NCBI RefSeq assembly: GCF_012241385.1
Contig: NZ_JAAVXB010000005.1
Span: 224,816 to 288,815 of the forward strand
Reading direction: 5' to 3'
DNA from: Solimonas marina
Lineage (GTDB): Bacteria > Pseudomonadota > Gammaproteobacteria > Nevskiales > Nevskiaceae
DNA: 64,000 bases
Numbering within the stretch: position 1 is the stretch's first letter; every line of letters begins with the position of its first letter. Positions 8,898 to 18,480 of this stretch are shown piece by piece. Below the pieces are notes generated by a model that was not told the DNA's origin, searched no databases, and worked only from the letters and a program-made list of their open reading frames with translations. Position numbers and translations under genes: made by a program.

Positions 8898-10669
8898 GGG
8901 CGCGCCGCGAGCTGCCGCATCCGCCGCCGGCCGAGACCGTCGGCGGTTGGCGTCGTCTGTTCGTGCTCGGCGCGCTCGGCGTCGGCGCGGCGATCGTGCT
9001 CGGTCGCGCGTTCCAGCTCGAAGTCATCGACCAGGACTTCCTCGCGGCTGAAGGCAGCAAACGCTTCATTCGCAACGTCACGATTCCGGCGCATCGCGGC
9101 GCGATCCTCGATCGGCGTGGCGAGCCGCTGGCGCTGTCGGCGCCGGTCGAGACGCTGTGGGCGGTGCCGCAGGCCTTGCTGGCCAAGCCGCAATACGTCG
9201 ATGCGGTGGCGCGCATGATCGGCCGCCAGCCGGCCGAGTTCCGCAAGTTCCTGCAGGCGCGTATCGACCGCAAGTTCGTCTACATCAGTGATCCGATGTC
9301 GCCGTCCGAAGCCAAGCGCGTCGTCGCGCTCGGCGCGCCCGGTGTGTTTTCAGATCCGTCGTACGCGCGCTATTACCCGGCCGGCGAAGTGGCGGCGCAG
9401 GTGGTCGGCTTCACCGGGCGTGACGGCAACGGTCTGGAAGGCATCGAGCGCGCGCAGGAAGCGCAGCTGGCCGGCAAGGAAGGCTCGCGCCGCGTGATTC
9501 GCGATCGCTCCGGCAACATCGTCGAGGACAACCTCGAGTACAAGCCGGCGCAGTCGGGCGAGGATGTACAGCTGACCATCGATCTGCGCATCCAGTACCT
9601 CGCGTATCGCGAGCTCAAGGAAGCGGTGGTCAAGCATGATGCCAAGGGCGGCACCATCGTCATCGTCGACAGTGCCACCGGCGACATCCTGGCGATGGCG
9701 TCGCAGCCTGGCTACAACCCGAACAATCCGGCCGAGCGCAAGCCGCCGGGCACGCGCAACCGCGCGGTCACCGATCTCTACGAGCCGGGCTCGACGGCCA
9801 AGCCGTTGCTGGTGTCGCAGGCGTTGGAGCTTGGCGTGTTCCAGCCGACCAGCACCATCGACACGGCGCCGGGTTGGTTCAAGGTCGGTTCGCTGACGGT
9901 ACGTGACGAACACGACGACGGCGTCATGAGCCTGGCACGGATTCTGGCCAAGTCGAGCAATGTCGGCGCTGCCAAGATCGGCCTGACGCTGGGTGCCGAG
10001 GCGGTGTGGTCCGGCCTGCAGCGCTTCGGCATCGCCGAGCCCTTGTACCTGTCGTTCCCGGGCGAGGTGAACTCGGTCGTGCGCAATTACAGCGAGTGGG
10101 GGCAGATCGCCACCGCCACTGCTTCGTATGGCTACGGCTGGTCGACCAACGCGCTACATGAAGTGCGCGCCTATTCGGCGATTGCCAACGACGGCTTGAT
10201 GCCGCATCTGCGCCTGCTCAAGAACGCCGCACCGGTGCCGCCGCAGCGTGCGATCTCGGCACGCACGGCGCGTGAAGTGCGACGCATGCTCGAAACCGTC
10301 GTGCAGCCCGGTGGCAGCGCCACGCGTGCGGCAGTGCAGGGCTACGACGTCGCCGGCAAGACCGGCACCGCGCGCAAGCTGTCCGACAACGGGACTTACG
10401 ACAGCTCGCGCCATGAGGCGCTGTTCGTCGGCATGGTGCCGGCCGAGCAGCCGCGCCTGGTCGGCATGGTCATCATCGATGAGCCGGGCGACGGTCGTTA
10501 CTACGGGGGCCTGGCGGCGGCGCCGGTGTTCGCGCGCGTCATGCAGGGCGCGGCGCGCCTGTTGCAGATCTCGCCGGACGGTGCGATCAGTCCCGACCTG
10601 CCGGCGCCGAGCGCGCCGTCGAGCGGCACGCCGATGATGGTCAAGGTCAACGCGAGGGCCGGTCAATGA
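8894..10669 (+). CDS. ftsI: Peptidoglycan D,D-transpeptidase FtsI (PBP3)
   Basis: FtsI crosslinks septal peptidoglycan and is a beta-lactam target. The ATG at 8894 overlaps the ftsL stop (ATGA) and gives 591 residues; an open frame continues upstream but is not used. There is a membrane anchor at about residues 24-44, a pedestal domain, then the transpeptidase domain with active-site STAKP (Ser near 300), SSN near 352 and KTGT near 489. The class B penicillin-binding order is intact. Confidence 0.97.
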   Translation: MRARRELPHPPPAETVGGWRRLFVLGALGVGAAIVLGRAFQLEVIDQDFLAAEGSKRFIRNVTIPAHRGAILDRRGEPLALSAPVETLWAVPQALLAKPQYVDAVARMIGRQPAEFRKFLQARIDRKFVYISDPMSPSEAKRVVALGAPGVFSDPSYARYYPAGEVAAQVVGFTGRDGNGLEGIERAQEAQLAGKEGSRRVIRDRSGNIVEDNLEYKPAQSGEDVQLTIDLRIQYLAYRELKEAVVKHDAKGGTIVIVDSATGDILAMASQPGYNPNNPAERKPPGTRNRAVTDLYEPGSTAKPLLVSQALELGVFQPTSTIDTAPGWFKVGSLTVRDEHDDGVMSLARILAKSSNVGAAKIGLTLGAEAVWSGLQRFGIAEPLYLSFPGEVNSVVRNYSEWGQIATATASYGYGWSTNALHEVRAYSAIANDGLMPHLRLLKNAAPVPPQRAISARTAREVRRMLETVVQPGGSATRAAVQGYDVAGKTGTARKLSDNGTYDSSRHEALFVGMVPAEQPRLVGMVIIDEPGDGRYYGGLAAAPVFARVMQGAARLLQISPDGAISPDLPAPSAPSSGTPMMVKVNARAGQ

Positions 10670-12165
10670 GCGGCGCGGCTCTGTCGTTGAAGACGGTGCT
10701 TGCCGATTACGGCGTGCCGGCGCCAGACGTCGAGGTGACCGGCATCGAACTCGATTCGCGCCGAGTGTCGGCCGGCGATCTGTTCCTTGCGTGCCGCGGC
10801 AGCGGGGCCAGCCACGGCTTGTCGTTCGTCGAGCAGGCGCTGATGCGCGGTGCGGCGGCGATCGCCTGGGAGCCGGCGCCCGGCGTGCATGCGCCCGATG
10901 CCGGCGTGCCGCAGGTCGCCGTGCCGCAGCTCGGCGCGCGGGCCGGCGAGATTGCCGCGCGCTTCTACGGCACGCCGTCGGCACACCTGTACTGCACCGG
11001 CGTCACCGGTACCGACGGCAAGACGTCGACGGCCTATTTGATCGCACAGGCCTTCGAACAGCTCGGCAAGCCGAGCGCCTACCTCGGCACGATCGGCATG
11101 GGCCGCATCGGCGCGCTCGACCGCAACACGCACACGACGCCGGATCCGGTGCGGCTGCAGCGCTGGCTGGCGAAGATGCGCCAGAGCGGCGCGCGCGCGG
11201 TGGCCATGGAAGTCTCGTCGCATGCGCTTGATCAGGCGCGCGTTGCCGGTATCAGCTTCCGCACGGCGGTGCTGACCAATGTCACGCGCGACCATCTCGA
11301 TTACCACGGCACCGTCGAGGCTTACATCGCGGCCAAGCGCAAGCTGTTTGAGCGCCCGGAGCTGACGACGGCGGTGCTCAATCGCGACGACGCCTGCGGG
11401 CGCGACTGGATCGCCGCGCAGCGCGGCCGCATCGAGGTGATCGCCTACGGCATCGACGGCGAGATACCGGACCTGCCGCATCTGATCGCACGGGATGCGC
11501 GCTTCGATACCACGGGCCTGCAATTCACCGTCGACAGCCACCTCGGTCGTGCGCAGATCGCCAGTCCGCTACTCGGACGTTTCAACGTTCACAACCTGCT
11601 GGCCGCGCTCGGCGCGTTGATCGCCGACGGCGTGCCGCTGGCCGATGCCGCGGCGGCGTTGTCGAAAGCGCGAACGGTGCCCGGCCGCATCGAAGGCTAT
11701 CGTCGCGCCGATGGCGGGCCGTTGGTTGTGGTCGACTATGCGCATACGCCGGAGGCACTGCGTCAGGTGCTCGCGGCCGTGCGCGTGCACACCGCCGGCC
11801 GGCTGAGCTGCGTATTCGGCTGCGGCGGCGATCGCGATCGCGGCAAGCGGCCGCTGATGGCGCAGGCCGCGCAGGCCGGCGCCGATCGGCTGATCGTCAC
11901 CGACGACAACCCGCGCAGCGAAGCGCCGCAGGCGATCGTCGACGAAGTGCTGAGTGGTCTCGATGTGTCGGCGCGCGCTGCGGCGCGTGTGATCCATGAC
12001 CGTGCGTCGGCGATCCATGCCGCGATTGCCGAGGCGGCTGACGGCGACGTCGTGGTGATCGCCGGCAAGGGCCACGAGGACTATCAGATCTACGGCAGCG
12101 ACGTGCGCGCGTTCAGCGATCGCGATTTCGTTGCCGCGACGCTGGGGCTGGAGGTGCGCGCATGA
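10666..12165 (+). CDS. murE: UDP-N-acetylmuramoyl-tripeptide synthetase (meso-diaminopimelate-adding)
   Basis: MurE adds the third stem amino acid in the cytoplasm. The 499-residue protein has the ATP loop VTGTDGKTSTAYL near residue 111, the carbamylated-lysine region YHGTVEAYIAAKRKLF, and DNPR near residue 413. DNPR is the signature of enzymes using meso-diaminopimelate, so this organism has Gram-negative type peptidoglycan. It overlaps ftsI and murF by four bases at each end. Confidence 0.97.
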   Translation: MSGAALSLKTVLADYGVPAPDVEVTGIELDSRRVSAGDLFLACRGSGASHGLSFVEQALMRGAAAIAWEPAPGVHAPDAGVPQVAVPQLGARAGEIAARFYGTPSAHLYCTGVTGTDGKTSTAYLIAQAFEQLGKPSAYLGTIGMGRIGALDRNTHTTPDPVRLQRWLAKMRQSGARAVAMEVSSHALDQARVAGISFRTAVLTNVTRDHLDYHGTVEAYIAAKRKLFERPELTTAVLNRDDACGRDWIAAQRGRIEVIAYGIDGEIPDLPHLIARDARFDTTGLQFTVDSHLGRAQIASPLLGRFNVHNLLAALGALIADGVPLADAAAALSKARTVPGRIEGYRRADGGPLVVVDYAHTPEALRQVLAAVRVHTAGRLSCVFGCGGDRDRGKRPLMAQAAQAGADRLIVTDDNPRSEAPQAIVDEVLSGLDVSARAAARVIHDRASAIHAAIAEAADGDVVVIAGKGHEDYQIYGSDVRAFSDRDFVAATLGLEVRA

Positions 12166-13526
12166 TGTTCGCGCTCTCCGAGCTGCTGACGCCGCTCAAC
12201 GCCGAGCTGCGCGGTCGCGATCTGCGTTTCGCACAGGTCACGACCGACAGCCGCAACGAAGTCGATGGTGCGCTGTTCGTCGCGCTCAAGGGCGAGCGCT
12301 TCGATGGTCACGCGTTCGTCGCGCAAGCGAAGGACAACGGCGCGGTTGCGGCGCTGGTGTCGGAATTCGTCGACGTCGATCTGCCGCAGCTCAAGGTGAC
12401 CGACACGCTGGCCGGTCTGCAGCAGCTGGCGATGCAGTGGCGGCAGCGCTTCGATCTTCCGGTGGTCGCGGTGACCGGCAGCAACGGCAAGACCACGACC
12501 AAGCAACTGCTGGCGGCGGTGTTCGCGGCGCGCGGTCCGGTGCTGGCGACGCAGGGCAATTTGAACAATCACATCGGCGTGCCGCTGACGCTGCTGCGCC
12601 TGCGCGGCGAGCACCGCACGGCCGTCATCGAAATGGGGGCGAACCACGCCGGCGAGATCGCGCTACTGGCGGCGATCGCGCAGCCCGACGTCGGTGTCGT
12701 CACGCAGGCTGGCGACGCGCACCTCGAAGGCTTCGGCTCGCGTGATGGCGTTGCGCATGCCAAGGGCGAGCTGTTCGCCGCGCTCGACGCGCGCGGTGTC
12801 GCCGTCATCAATGCTGACGACGTCTATGCGCCACTGTGGACGACGCTCGCCGGCCAGGCCTCGATCATCCGCTTCGGCCTCGGCGAAGGCGCCGACGTGC
12901 GCGCGATGCACGTCGAGCCGCAAGCAGGCGCCGGTACGCGCTTCACACTGGTAACGCCGCAGGGCCGTGCCGAAACGCTGCTGCCGATGCCGGGCCGGCA
13001 CAACGTCATGAACGCACTGGCGGCCGCTGCTTGCGGCATCGCGCTGGGCCTGGAGCCGGCTCAGATCGCGATCGGCCTGTCGCGCGCCGAGGGTGCGAGC
13101 GGGCGCTTGAACTGGAAGACCACCGCGCAAGGCGCACGCCTGCTCGACGACAGCTACAACGCCAATCCGAGCTCGCTGCGCGCTGGTCTGGAGCTGCTGT
13201 CCGAGTTGCCGGGTCGTCGCTGGCTGGTGCTCGGCAACATGGCCGAGCTGGGTCCGAACAGCGCGCAGTTGCACGCCGACGCCGGCAGTGCGGCGCGTCA
13301 TCTCGGCATCGAGCGCCTGTTCGCGGTCGGGCCGATGGCGTCCGCGGCCGTACAGGCCTTCGGTGCCGGTGGCCAGTGTTTCGAAGACAACGATCAGCTC
13401 GCCGCGGCGGTCGCCGACGAGCTCGATTCAACCATCACGCTGCTGGTGAAGGGTTCGCGGTCGGCGCGCATGGAACGCGTCGTCGCCGCGCTCACCGGCG
13501 ATACGTCGTCCGGGGGCATGCACTAG
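12162..13526 (+). CDS. murF: UDP-N-acetylmuramoyl-tripeptide:D-alanyl-D-alanine ligase
   Basis: MurF adds D-Ala-D-Ala to make the pentapeptide precursor. The 454-residue protein has the ATP loop [14 protein letters not shown] near residue 104, [13 protein letters not shown], and [10 protein letters not shown]. The ATG overlaps the murE stop; its TAG shares one base with the GTG of mraY. The C-terminal ligase domain includes [15 protein letters not shown], which binds the nucleotide precursor. Confidence 0.97.
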   Translation: MMFALSELLTPLNAELRGRDLRFAQVTTDSRNEVDGALFVALKGERFDGHAFVAQAKDNGAVAALVSEFVDVDLPQLKVTDTLAGLQQLAMQWRQRFDLPVVAVTGSNGKTTTKQLLAAVFAARGPVLATQGNLNNHIGVPLTLLRLRGEHRTAVIEMGANHAGEIALLAAIAQPDVGVVTQAGDAHLEGFGSRDGVAHAKGELFAALDARGVAVINADDVYAPLWTTLAGQASIIRFGLGEGADVRAMHVEPQAGAGTRFTLVTPQGRAETLLPMPGRHNVMNALAAAACGIALGLEPAQIAIGLSRAEGASGRLNWKTTAQGARLLDDSYNANPSSLRAGLELLSELPGRRWLVLGNMAELGPNSAQLHADAGSAARHLGIERLFAVGPMASAAVQAFGAGGQCFEDNDQLAAAVADELDSTITLLVKGSRSARMERVVAALTGDTSSGGMH

Positions 13527-14611
13527 TGCTGTACCACCTCGCAGAATTCCTGAAGCAGTATGTCAGCGGCTTCAATGTCTTCACCTACCTGACGCTGCGC
13601 AGCGTGCTGGGCGTGCTGACGGCGCTGATCTTCTGCTTCGCATTCGGGCCGCTGTTGATCGAACGCCTGTATCGCTTCAAGTTCGGTCAGCCGGTGCGCG
13701 ACGACGGTCCGCAGTCGCATCTGAAGAAGACCGGTACGCCGACCATGGGCGGCGTGCTGATCCTGGGTGCGATCGCGGTGTCGACGCTGCTGTGGGCAGA
13801 CCTGGCGAATCGTTTCGTCTGGTTCGCGCTGATCGTGACGCTGGCGTTCGGCGCGGTCGGTTTCGCCGACGACTACATCAAGATCAAGTACAAGGATCCC
13901 AAGGGGCTGCCGGCGCGCAAGAAGTATTTCTGGCTGTCGCTGGTTGGCTTCGGCGTTGCGACGGCGATGTACTGGACGGCCAACGAGCCGGCCGAGACCA
14001 CGCTGATCTTCCCGTTCATCAAGCACGTCTCGATTTCGCTCGGCATCTTCTTCATTCCGTGGGCGTATCTGGTGATCGTCGGCAGCAGCAACGCCGTCAA
14101 CCTGACCGACGGACTCGATGGCCTGGCGATCATGCCGACGGTGCTGGTTGCCTCGGCGCTGGCGATCTTCGCCTACGCCAGCGGCAACGCGAAGTTCGCC
14201 ACCTACCTGGGCATTCCGTTCATCAGCGGTGCCGGCGAGCTGGCGATTTTCTGCACCGCCATCGCCGGTGCCGGCCTCGGCTTTCTGTGGTTCAACGCCT
14301 ATCCGGCGCAAGTCTTCATGGGCGACGTCGGCGCGCTGGCGCTCGGCGCGGCGCTGGGTGTCGTCGCGGTGCTGGTTCGTCAGGAAATCGTGCTGGCGAT
14401 CATGGGCGGCATCTTCGTCGCCGAGACCGTGTCGGTGGCGCTGCAGGTCGGCTACTTCAAGTGGTCGGGCGGCAAGCGCATTTTCCGCATGGCGCCGCTG
14501 CATCACCACTACGAGCTCAAGGGCTGGCCGGAGCCGAAGATCATCGTCCGCTTCTGGATCATCACGCTGGTGCTGGTGCTGATCGGCCTGACGTCGTTGA
14601 AGGTGCGCTGA
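13526..14611 (+). CDS. mraY: Phospho-N-acetylmuramoyl-pentapeptide-transferase
   Basis: MraY makes lipid I by moving phospho-MurNAc-pentapeptide to undecaprenyl phosphate in the inner membrane. The GTG at 13526 shares its G with the murF stop and gives the standard 361 residues beginning with [11 protein letters not shown]. Ten membrane helices are expected. Motifs: [11 protein letters not shown], the catalytic [25 protein letters not shown] and [15 protein letters not shown]. The stop overlaps the murD ATG by one base. Confidence 0.98.
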   Translation: MLYHLAEFLKQYVSGFNVFTYLTLRSVLGVLTALIFCFAFGPLLIERLYRFKFGQPVRDDGPQSHLKKTGTPTMGGVLILGAIAVSTLLWADLANRFVWFALIVTLAFGAVGFADDYIKIKYKDPKGLPARKKYFWLSLVGFGVATAMYWTANEPAETTLIFPFIKHVSISLGIFFIPWAYLVIVGSSNAVNLTDGLDGLAIMPTVLVASALAIFAYASGNAKFATYLGIPFISGAGELAIFCTAIAGAGLGFLWFNAYPAQVFMGDVGALALGAALGVVAVLVRQEIVLAIMGGIFVAETVSVALQVGYFKWSGGKRIFRMAPLHHHYELKGWPEPKIIVRFWIITLVLVLIGLTSLKVR

Positions 14612-15990
14612 TGGAAAGGCACGTCAGGCGAGAGGCAGGAGGCGGGAGGCGGTACGACGGGCAGCGTGTGCTCGTCGTCGGGCTTGGCCTGTCCGGCGCG
14701 TCGGCCTTGCGTTATCTCGCGCGTGAAGGTGCCGATCTCGTCGTCACCGACTCGCGTGCGGCGCCGAAGGGCATCGAGGATTTGCGTGCGCAATATCCGC
14801 GATTCGAATTCCGCCTCGGCGCGTTCTCGGCACCGCAGCCGCTGTCGCAGTTCGCGACGGCGGTCGTCTCGCCGGGCGTGCCCCTCGACGCGCCGTTCGT
14901 CAAGGAATTGGTCGCTGCCGGTGTCGAGATCGTCGGTGATGTCGAACTGTTCGCGCGCGCGCTCGATACGTCTCCCGCCGCCTGCCGCCCGCCTCGCGTC
15001 ATCGGCATTACCGGCAGTAACGGCAAGAGCACGGTGACGACGCTGGTCGGCGAGATGGCGAAGGCCGCCGGTCTGCGCGTCGCGGTCGGCGGCAACCTCG
15101 GCACGCCGGCGCTCGACCTGCTCGGTGACGATGTCGAGCTGTACGTGCTGGAGCTGTCGAGCTTCCAGCTCGAGACCACCCACACGCTGTGCTGCGTGGC
15201 GGCGACGGTTCTCAATCTGTCGCAGGACCATCTCGACCGCCACGGCACGATGGAACACTACGGCCGCGTCAAGGCGCGCATCTTCAGCGGCTGCGCGCAT
15301 GCCGTCGTCAATCGCGACGATGCTGCAGTCATGGCACTGGCGCCGGCCGATGCGACGACCTTCGGGCTCGATGCGCCGACCGTGGGCCACTATGGCTTGC
15401 GCGACGGCCAGGCAAGCTTGGCTGCCGGCGACGACGCGCTGCTGCCGGTCGCCGAGCTGAAGATCTTCGGCCTGCATAACGCGGCCAATGCGCTGGCGGC
15501 GCTGGCGCTGGCCGACGCGGCTGGGATCGCGCGCGAGGCCAGTCTCGTGGCGCTGCGTGCCTTCGGTGGCCTGCCGCACCGCTGCGAGTTCGTCGCCACA
15601 GTTGATGGCGTCGGCTATTTCAACGATTCGAAGGGCACCAACGTCGGCTCGACGCTGGCGGCGCTGAACGGCCTGCCGGCGCCGATCGTCTGGCTCGGCG
15701 GCGGCCAGGGCAAGGGGCAGTCGTTCGTCGAACTGCGTGAGGCCTTGGCGCGCAAAGGGCGCGCCGCCGTGCTGTTCGGCGAAGACGCCGGCGCGATTGA
15801 GCACGACATCTTCGGTGCGTTGCCGATCTGGCGCGAGGCCGACATGAGCGGTGCGCTGCAGCGTGCCCGCGCGTTGGCCGAAGCCGGCGATCGCGTGCTG
15901 CTGTCACCGGCCTGCGCGAGCTTCGACCAGTTCAAGAGCTACGTCGATCGCGGCGAGCAGTTCCGCGCCGCCGTGGGAGCACTCGCATGA
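14611..15990 (+). CDS. murD: UDP-N-acetylmuramoyl-L-alanine:D-glutamate ligase
   Basis: MurD adds D-glutamate to UDP-MurNAc-L-Ala. The 459-residue protein starts at ATG 14611, overlapping the mraY stop. It has VLVVGLGLSGASALRYL at the nucleotide-binding start, the ATP loop ITGSNGKSTVTTL near 133, and LSSFQLE. Two stretches are odd: the N-terminal RREAGGGRR before the Rossmann strand, and LDTSPAACRPP just before the ATP loop. E. coli MurD lacks both by memory of its sequence. Both are encoded by GGCGGGAGG-type repeat DNA, the second in reverse orientation. Confidence 0.96.
   Translation: MERHVRREAGGGRRYDGQRVLVVGLGLSGASALRYLAREGADLVVTDSRAAPKGIEDLRAQYPRFEFRLGAFSAPQPLSQFATAVVSPGVPLDAPFVKELVAAGVEIVGDVELFARALDTSPAACRPPRVIGITGSNGKSTVTTLVGEMAKAAGLRVAVGGNLGTPALDLLGDDVELYVLELSSFQLETTHTLCCVAATVLNLSQDHLDRHGTMEHYGRVKARIFSGCAHAVVNRDDAAVMALAPADATTFGLDAPTVGHYGLRDGQASLAAGDDALLPVAELKIFGLHNAANALAALALADAAGIAREASLVALRAFGGLPHRCEFVATVDGVGYFNDSKGTNVGSTLAALNGLPAPIVWLGGGQGKGQSFVELREALARKGRAAVLFGEDAGAIEHDIFGALPIWREADMSGALQRARALAEAGDRVLLSPACASFDQFKSYVDRGEQFRAAVGALA
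14639..14654 (+). repeat. GAGGCGGGAGGCGGTA repeat inside murD, copy 1
   Basis: This 16-base word within the murD 5' end occurs again, identically, at 31893-31908 across the argJ/Nudix junction. Both copies sit in longer G-rich AGGCGGG runs. The word encodes the Ala-Gly-Gly-Gly-Arg stretch of the MurD N-terminal extension. Confidence 0.7.
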
Positions 15991-16098
15991 GCATGCGACA
16001 CGGTGCTTTGCGCGCAGCGCAAACGGGTGCGGAAGCCTGCTCTCTCATGCGAACGGCCGTGCTTGCAGGCAACGCGAGGGTGGGCGCATGAGCGCGAC
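15986..16098 (+). repeat. 113-bp direct repeat in the dcw cluster, copy 1 (murD-ftsW junction)
   Basis: The 113 bases spanning the murD stop and the ftsW start are repeated at 18368-18480, without gaps and with 10 mismatches by my count (about 91% identity). The element contains a hairpin, TTTGCGC-gca-GCGCAAA. In both places it supplies the stop of the upstream gene and the ATGAGCGCGAC start of the downstream gene. This implies copying of a whole intercistronic segment within the cluster. Confidence 0.93.
15987..16091 (+). CDS. Possible 34-codon coupled ORF between murD and ftsW
   Basis: A small frame beginning MSMRHGALRAAQTG overlaps the murD stop at its start (ATGA) and the ftsW ATG at its end (ATGA). 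It would bridge the 97-base gap for ribosomes moving from murD to ftsW. The second repeat copy keeps the same frame, but eight of the ten differences change the amino acid, so selection for the peptide itself is doubtful. A role in translational coupling is an inference. Confidence 0.35.
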   Translation: MSMRHGALRAAQTGAEACSLMRTAVLAGNARVGA

Positions 16099-17311
16099 CG
16101 GCGACCGCTGGGGCATTCCCGAAACGCGTTTCGGCGTCGACAACTGGCTGTGCGGCGCGATCGCGACGCTGCTGCTGTGGGGTTTGATCATGGTGGCGTC
16201 GGCATCGGTCGCGCAGGCGACCAAGCTGACCGGCGATCCGTTCTACTTTTTCTATCGCCAGCTGCTGTTCATGGCGGTCGGCGGCGCCGGGGGCTTCGCG
16301 CTGTACTGCGTGCCGATGCGGCAATGGCAGCGCAGCAGCAACTGGTTGCTGCTGTTTGCGGTGGCGCTGCTGGCGTTGGTGCTGATTCCTGGGATCGGCG
16401 TCAAGGTCAACGGCGCGCGGCGCTGGATCGACGTCGGCCTGTTCCGCCTGCAGGCGTCGGAGCCGGTGCGTCTGGCGCTGATCATCTGGATCTCGGCCTA
16501 TATCACGCGTCGCCAGGTGCAGTTGCAGAGCAGCCTGAAGGGCTTGGCGATGCCGATCATCGCGATTCTGTTTCCGTGCTTTTTGCTGCTGTGCGAGCCG
16601 GACTTCGGCGCCACCGCGATCCTGCTCGGCGTCGTGTTCCTGATGCTGTTCCTCGGCGGTGCGCGCGTGCACTACTACGCGATGATCGTCGGCGTTGCCG
16701 GTGCCGGTCTTGCCTTGATCGCGGTCGCCGCGCCGTATCGCCTGCAGCGCATGCTGAATTTCATGAATCCGTGGGCCGACGTCGAGAACGCCGGCTGGCA
16801 GCTCGCGCAGTCGCTGATCGCCGTCGGCCGCGGCGAATGGACCGGCGTCGGTCTCGGCAACAGCGTGCAGAAGTTGCTGTACCTGCCGGAAATGCACACC
16901 GACTTCATCTTCGCGATCCTCGCCGAGGAATTCGGCCTGCTCGGCATCGCCATCCTGCTGAGTCTGTTCGGCATCGTCGTCTGGCGCGGCTTCGCGATCG
17001 CGCGCGCCGCCGAGCTCGATGGTCGCCGCTTCTCCGCGTACCTGTGTTACGGCCTGTCCGGCTGGATCGGCCTGCAGGCGCTGATCAACATGGCCGTCAA
17101 CATGGGCCTGCTGCCGACCAAGGGCCTGACGCTGCCGATGATCAGCTCCGGCGGTTCGTCGCTGATGACGGTCTGTGCGCTGATCGGTCTGATCCTTCGC
17201 GTCGACTACGAGAACCGCGCCGCTGCCGGTGGCGTCGTCTCGACCGAGAACGGTGCCCGCGAGCGGCCCTTGCGTACCGATGGTGCGCGTGCCCAGGGGG
17301 TGCGCTCATGA
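16088..17311 (+). CDS. ftsW: Septal peptidoglycan glycosyltransferase FtsW
   Basis: FtsW, a SEDS-family enzyme, polymerises lipid II at the septum together with FtsI. The start at ATG 16088 (MSATGDRWGIPET) follows GAGGGTGGGC and gives 407 residues; the frame is open upstream within murD but that part is antisense-like noise. About ten membrane helices. Motifs: NGARRWIDVG, EPVRLALIIWI, PDFGATAILLG, MHTDFIFAILAEEFG and the C-terminal MAVNMGLLPTKGLTLP with SSGGSSL. It starts within the 113-bp repeat and overlaps murG by four bases. Confidence 0.97.
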   Translation: MSATGDRWGIPETRFGVDNWLCGAIATLLLWGLIMVASASVAQATKLTGDPFYFFYRQLLFMAVGGAGGFALYCVPMRQWQRSSNWLLLFAVALLALVLIPGIGVKVNGARRWIDVGLFRLQASEPVRLALIIWISAYITRRQVQLQSSLKGLAMPIIAILFPCFLLLCEPDFGATAILLGVVFLMLFLGGARVHYYAMIVGVAGAGLALIAVAAPYRLQRMLNFMNPWADVENAGWQLAQSLIAVGRGEWTGVGLGNSVQKLLYLPEMHTDFIFAILAEEFGLLGIAILLSLFGIVVWRGFAIARAAELDGRRFSAYLCYGLSGWIGLQALINMAVNMGLLPTKGLTLPMISSGGSSLMTVCALIGLILRVDYENRAAAGGVVSTENGARERPLRTDGARAQGVRS

Positions 17312-18372
17312 AGTTCGTCGTGATGGCGGGCGGCACCGGTGGTCACGTTTACCCGGCGCTTGCGGTCGCCCAGGAATTGCGCGCACGTGGCCATGAAATC
17401 TCGTGGATGGGGGCGCCCGACAGCTTCGAGGCGCGCGTCGTGCCGCAGCACGGCTTCGCGATCGACTTCATCCGGGTCTCCGGCTTGCGAGGCAAGGGCG
17501 TGCTCAAGTTGCTGAAGGCGCCGCTGCTGATCGCCCGTGCCGTACGCGAGGCGCTGGCGATTCTGCGTGCACGTCAGCCGGCGGCGGTGATCGGCTTCGG
17601 CGGATTCGCGGCCGGTCCCGGCGGGCTTGCGGCCTGGCTCGGTGGGCGGCCGCTGGTGGTGCACGAGCAGAACGCGGCTGCGGGCATGACCAACCGTTTC
17701 CTCGCGCGCATCGCGCGGGTCGTGCTGCAGGCGTTCCCGAACACGTTCGCGGGTGCCGAGACGGTCGGCAATCCAGTGCGTGCCGGCTTTGTCGAACTGC
17801 CGCCGCCGGCGCAGCGGCTCGCGCATGATGCGCCGGCGCGGCTGCTGGTGATCGGCGGCTCGCAGGGCGCACGGGCGCTCAACGAATTCGTGCCGAAAGC
17901 GCTGGCGCTACTGGCGCCGGAGTGCCGGCCGCAGGTGCGGCACCAGGCCGGGCGCACGCTCGATATCGCGCAGCAGGCGTATCGCCAGGCCGGTGTCGAA
18001 GGTGAGGTCACGGCCTTCATCGACGACATGCCGGCGGCGTTCGGCTGGGCCGATCTGGTCGTCTGTCGCGCCGGCGCGTCGACGGTTGCCGAAGTCAGCG
18101 CAGCGGGCTGTGCGACCGTCCTCGTGCCGTTCCCGTTCGCGGTCGACGACCACCAGACGAGCAATGCCGCCTACCTGGTCGATGCCGGCGCCGCGGTGCT
18201 GCGTCAGGAACGCGATCTCGATGCCGCCGGTCTGGCGACGCTGATCGATGAACTGCTGTCCGATCGCGCGCGTCTGCGACAGATGGCCGACGCGGCGCGG
18301 ACGCAGGCGTGGACCGACGCGACGGCGACCATCGCCAATGCCTGCCTGCGTGCAGCGGGAGCGACGGCATGA
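17308..18372 (+). CDS. murG: UDP-N-acetylglucosamine:lipid I N-acetylglucosaminyltransferase
   Basis: MurG converts lipid I to lipid II on the inner face of the membrane. The 354-residue protein starts at ATG 17308, overlapping the ftsW stop. It has the glycine-rich [14 protein letters not shown] loop, [48 protein letters not shown], the second glycine loop [13 protein letters not shown], and the UDP-sugar site [21 protein letters not shown], all typical of the GT28 fold. Confidence 0.97.
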   Translation: MKFVVMAGGTGGHVYPALAVAQELRARGHEISWMGAPDSFEARVVPQHGFAIDFIRVSGLRGKGVLKLLKAPLLIARAVREALAILRARQPAAVIGFGGFAAGPGGLAAWLGGRPLVVHEQNAAAGMTNRFLARIARVVLQAFPNTFAGAETVGNPVRAGFVELPPPAQRLAHDAPARLLVIGGSQGARALNEFVPKALALLAPECRPQVRHQAGRTLDIAQQAYRQAGVEGEVTAFIDDMPAAFGWADLVVCRAGASTVAEVSAAGCATVLVPFPFAVDDHQTSNAAYLVDAGAAVLRQERDLDAAGLATLIDELLSDRARLRQMADAARTQAWTDATATIANACLRAAGATA

Positions 18373-18480
18373 GCATGCGACACGGTGTTTTGCGCGCAGC
18401 GCAAACGGGTGCGGGAGCATGCTCTCTCGTGCGAGCGGCCGCGCTCGCAGTCAGCGTGAGGGTGGGCGCATGAGCGCGAC
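18368..18480 (+). repeat. 113-bp direct repeat in the dcw cluster, copy 2 (murG-murC junction)
   Basis: Second copy of the segment at 15986-16098, same length. It covers the murG stop and the first bases of murC and keeps the TTTGCGC/GCGCAAA hairpin. The differences between copies are mostly transitions. Confidence 0.93.
18369..18473 (+). CDS. Possible 34-codon coupled ORF between murG and murC
   Basis: Counterpart of the small frame at 15987-16091, beginning [14 protein letters not shown]. It overlaps the murG stop (ATGA) and the murC ATG (ATGA) and would keep ribosomes moving across the 97-base gap. No ribosome site of its own is evident. Real expression is uncertain. Confidence 0.35.
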   Translation: MSMRHGVLRAAQTGAGACSLVRAAALAVSVRVGA

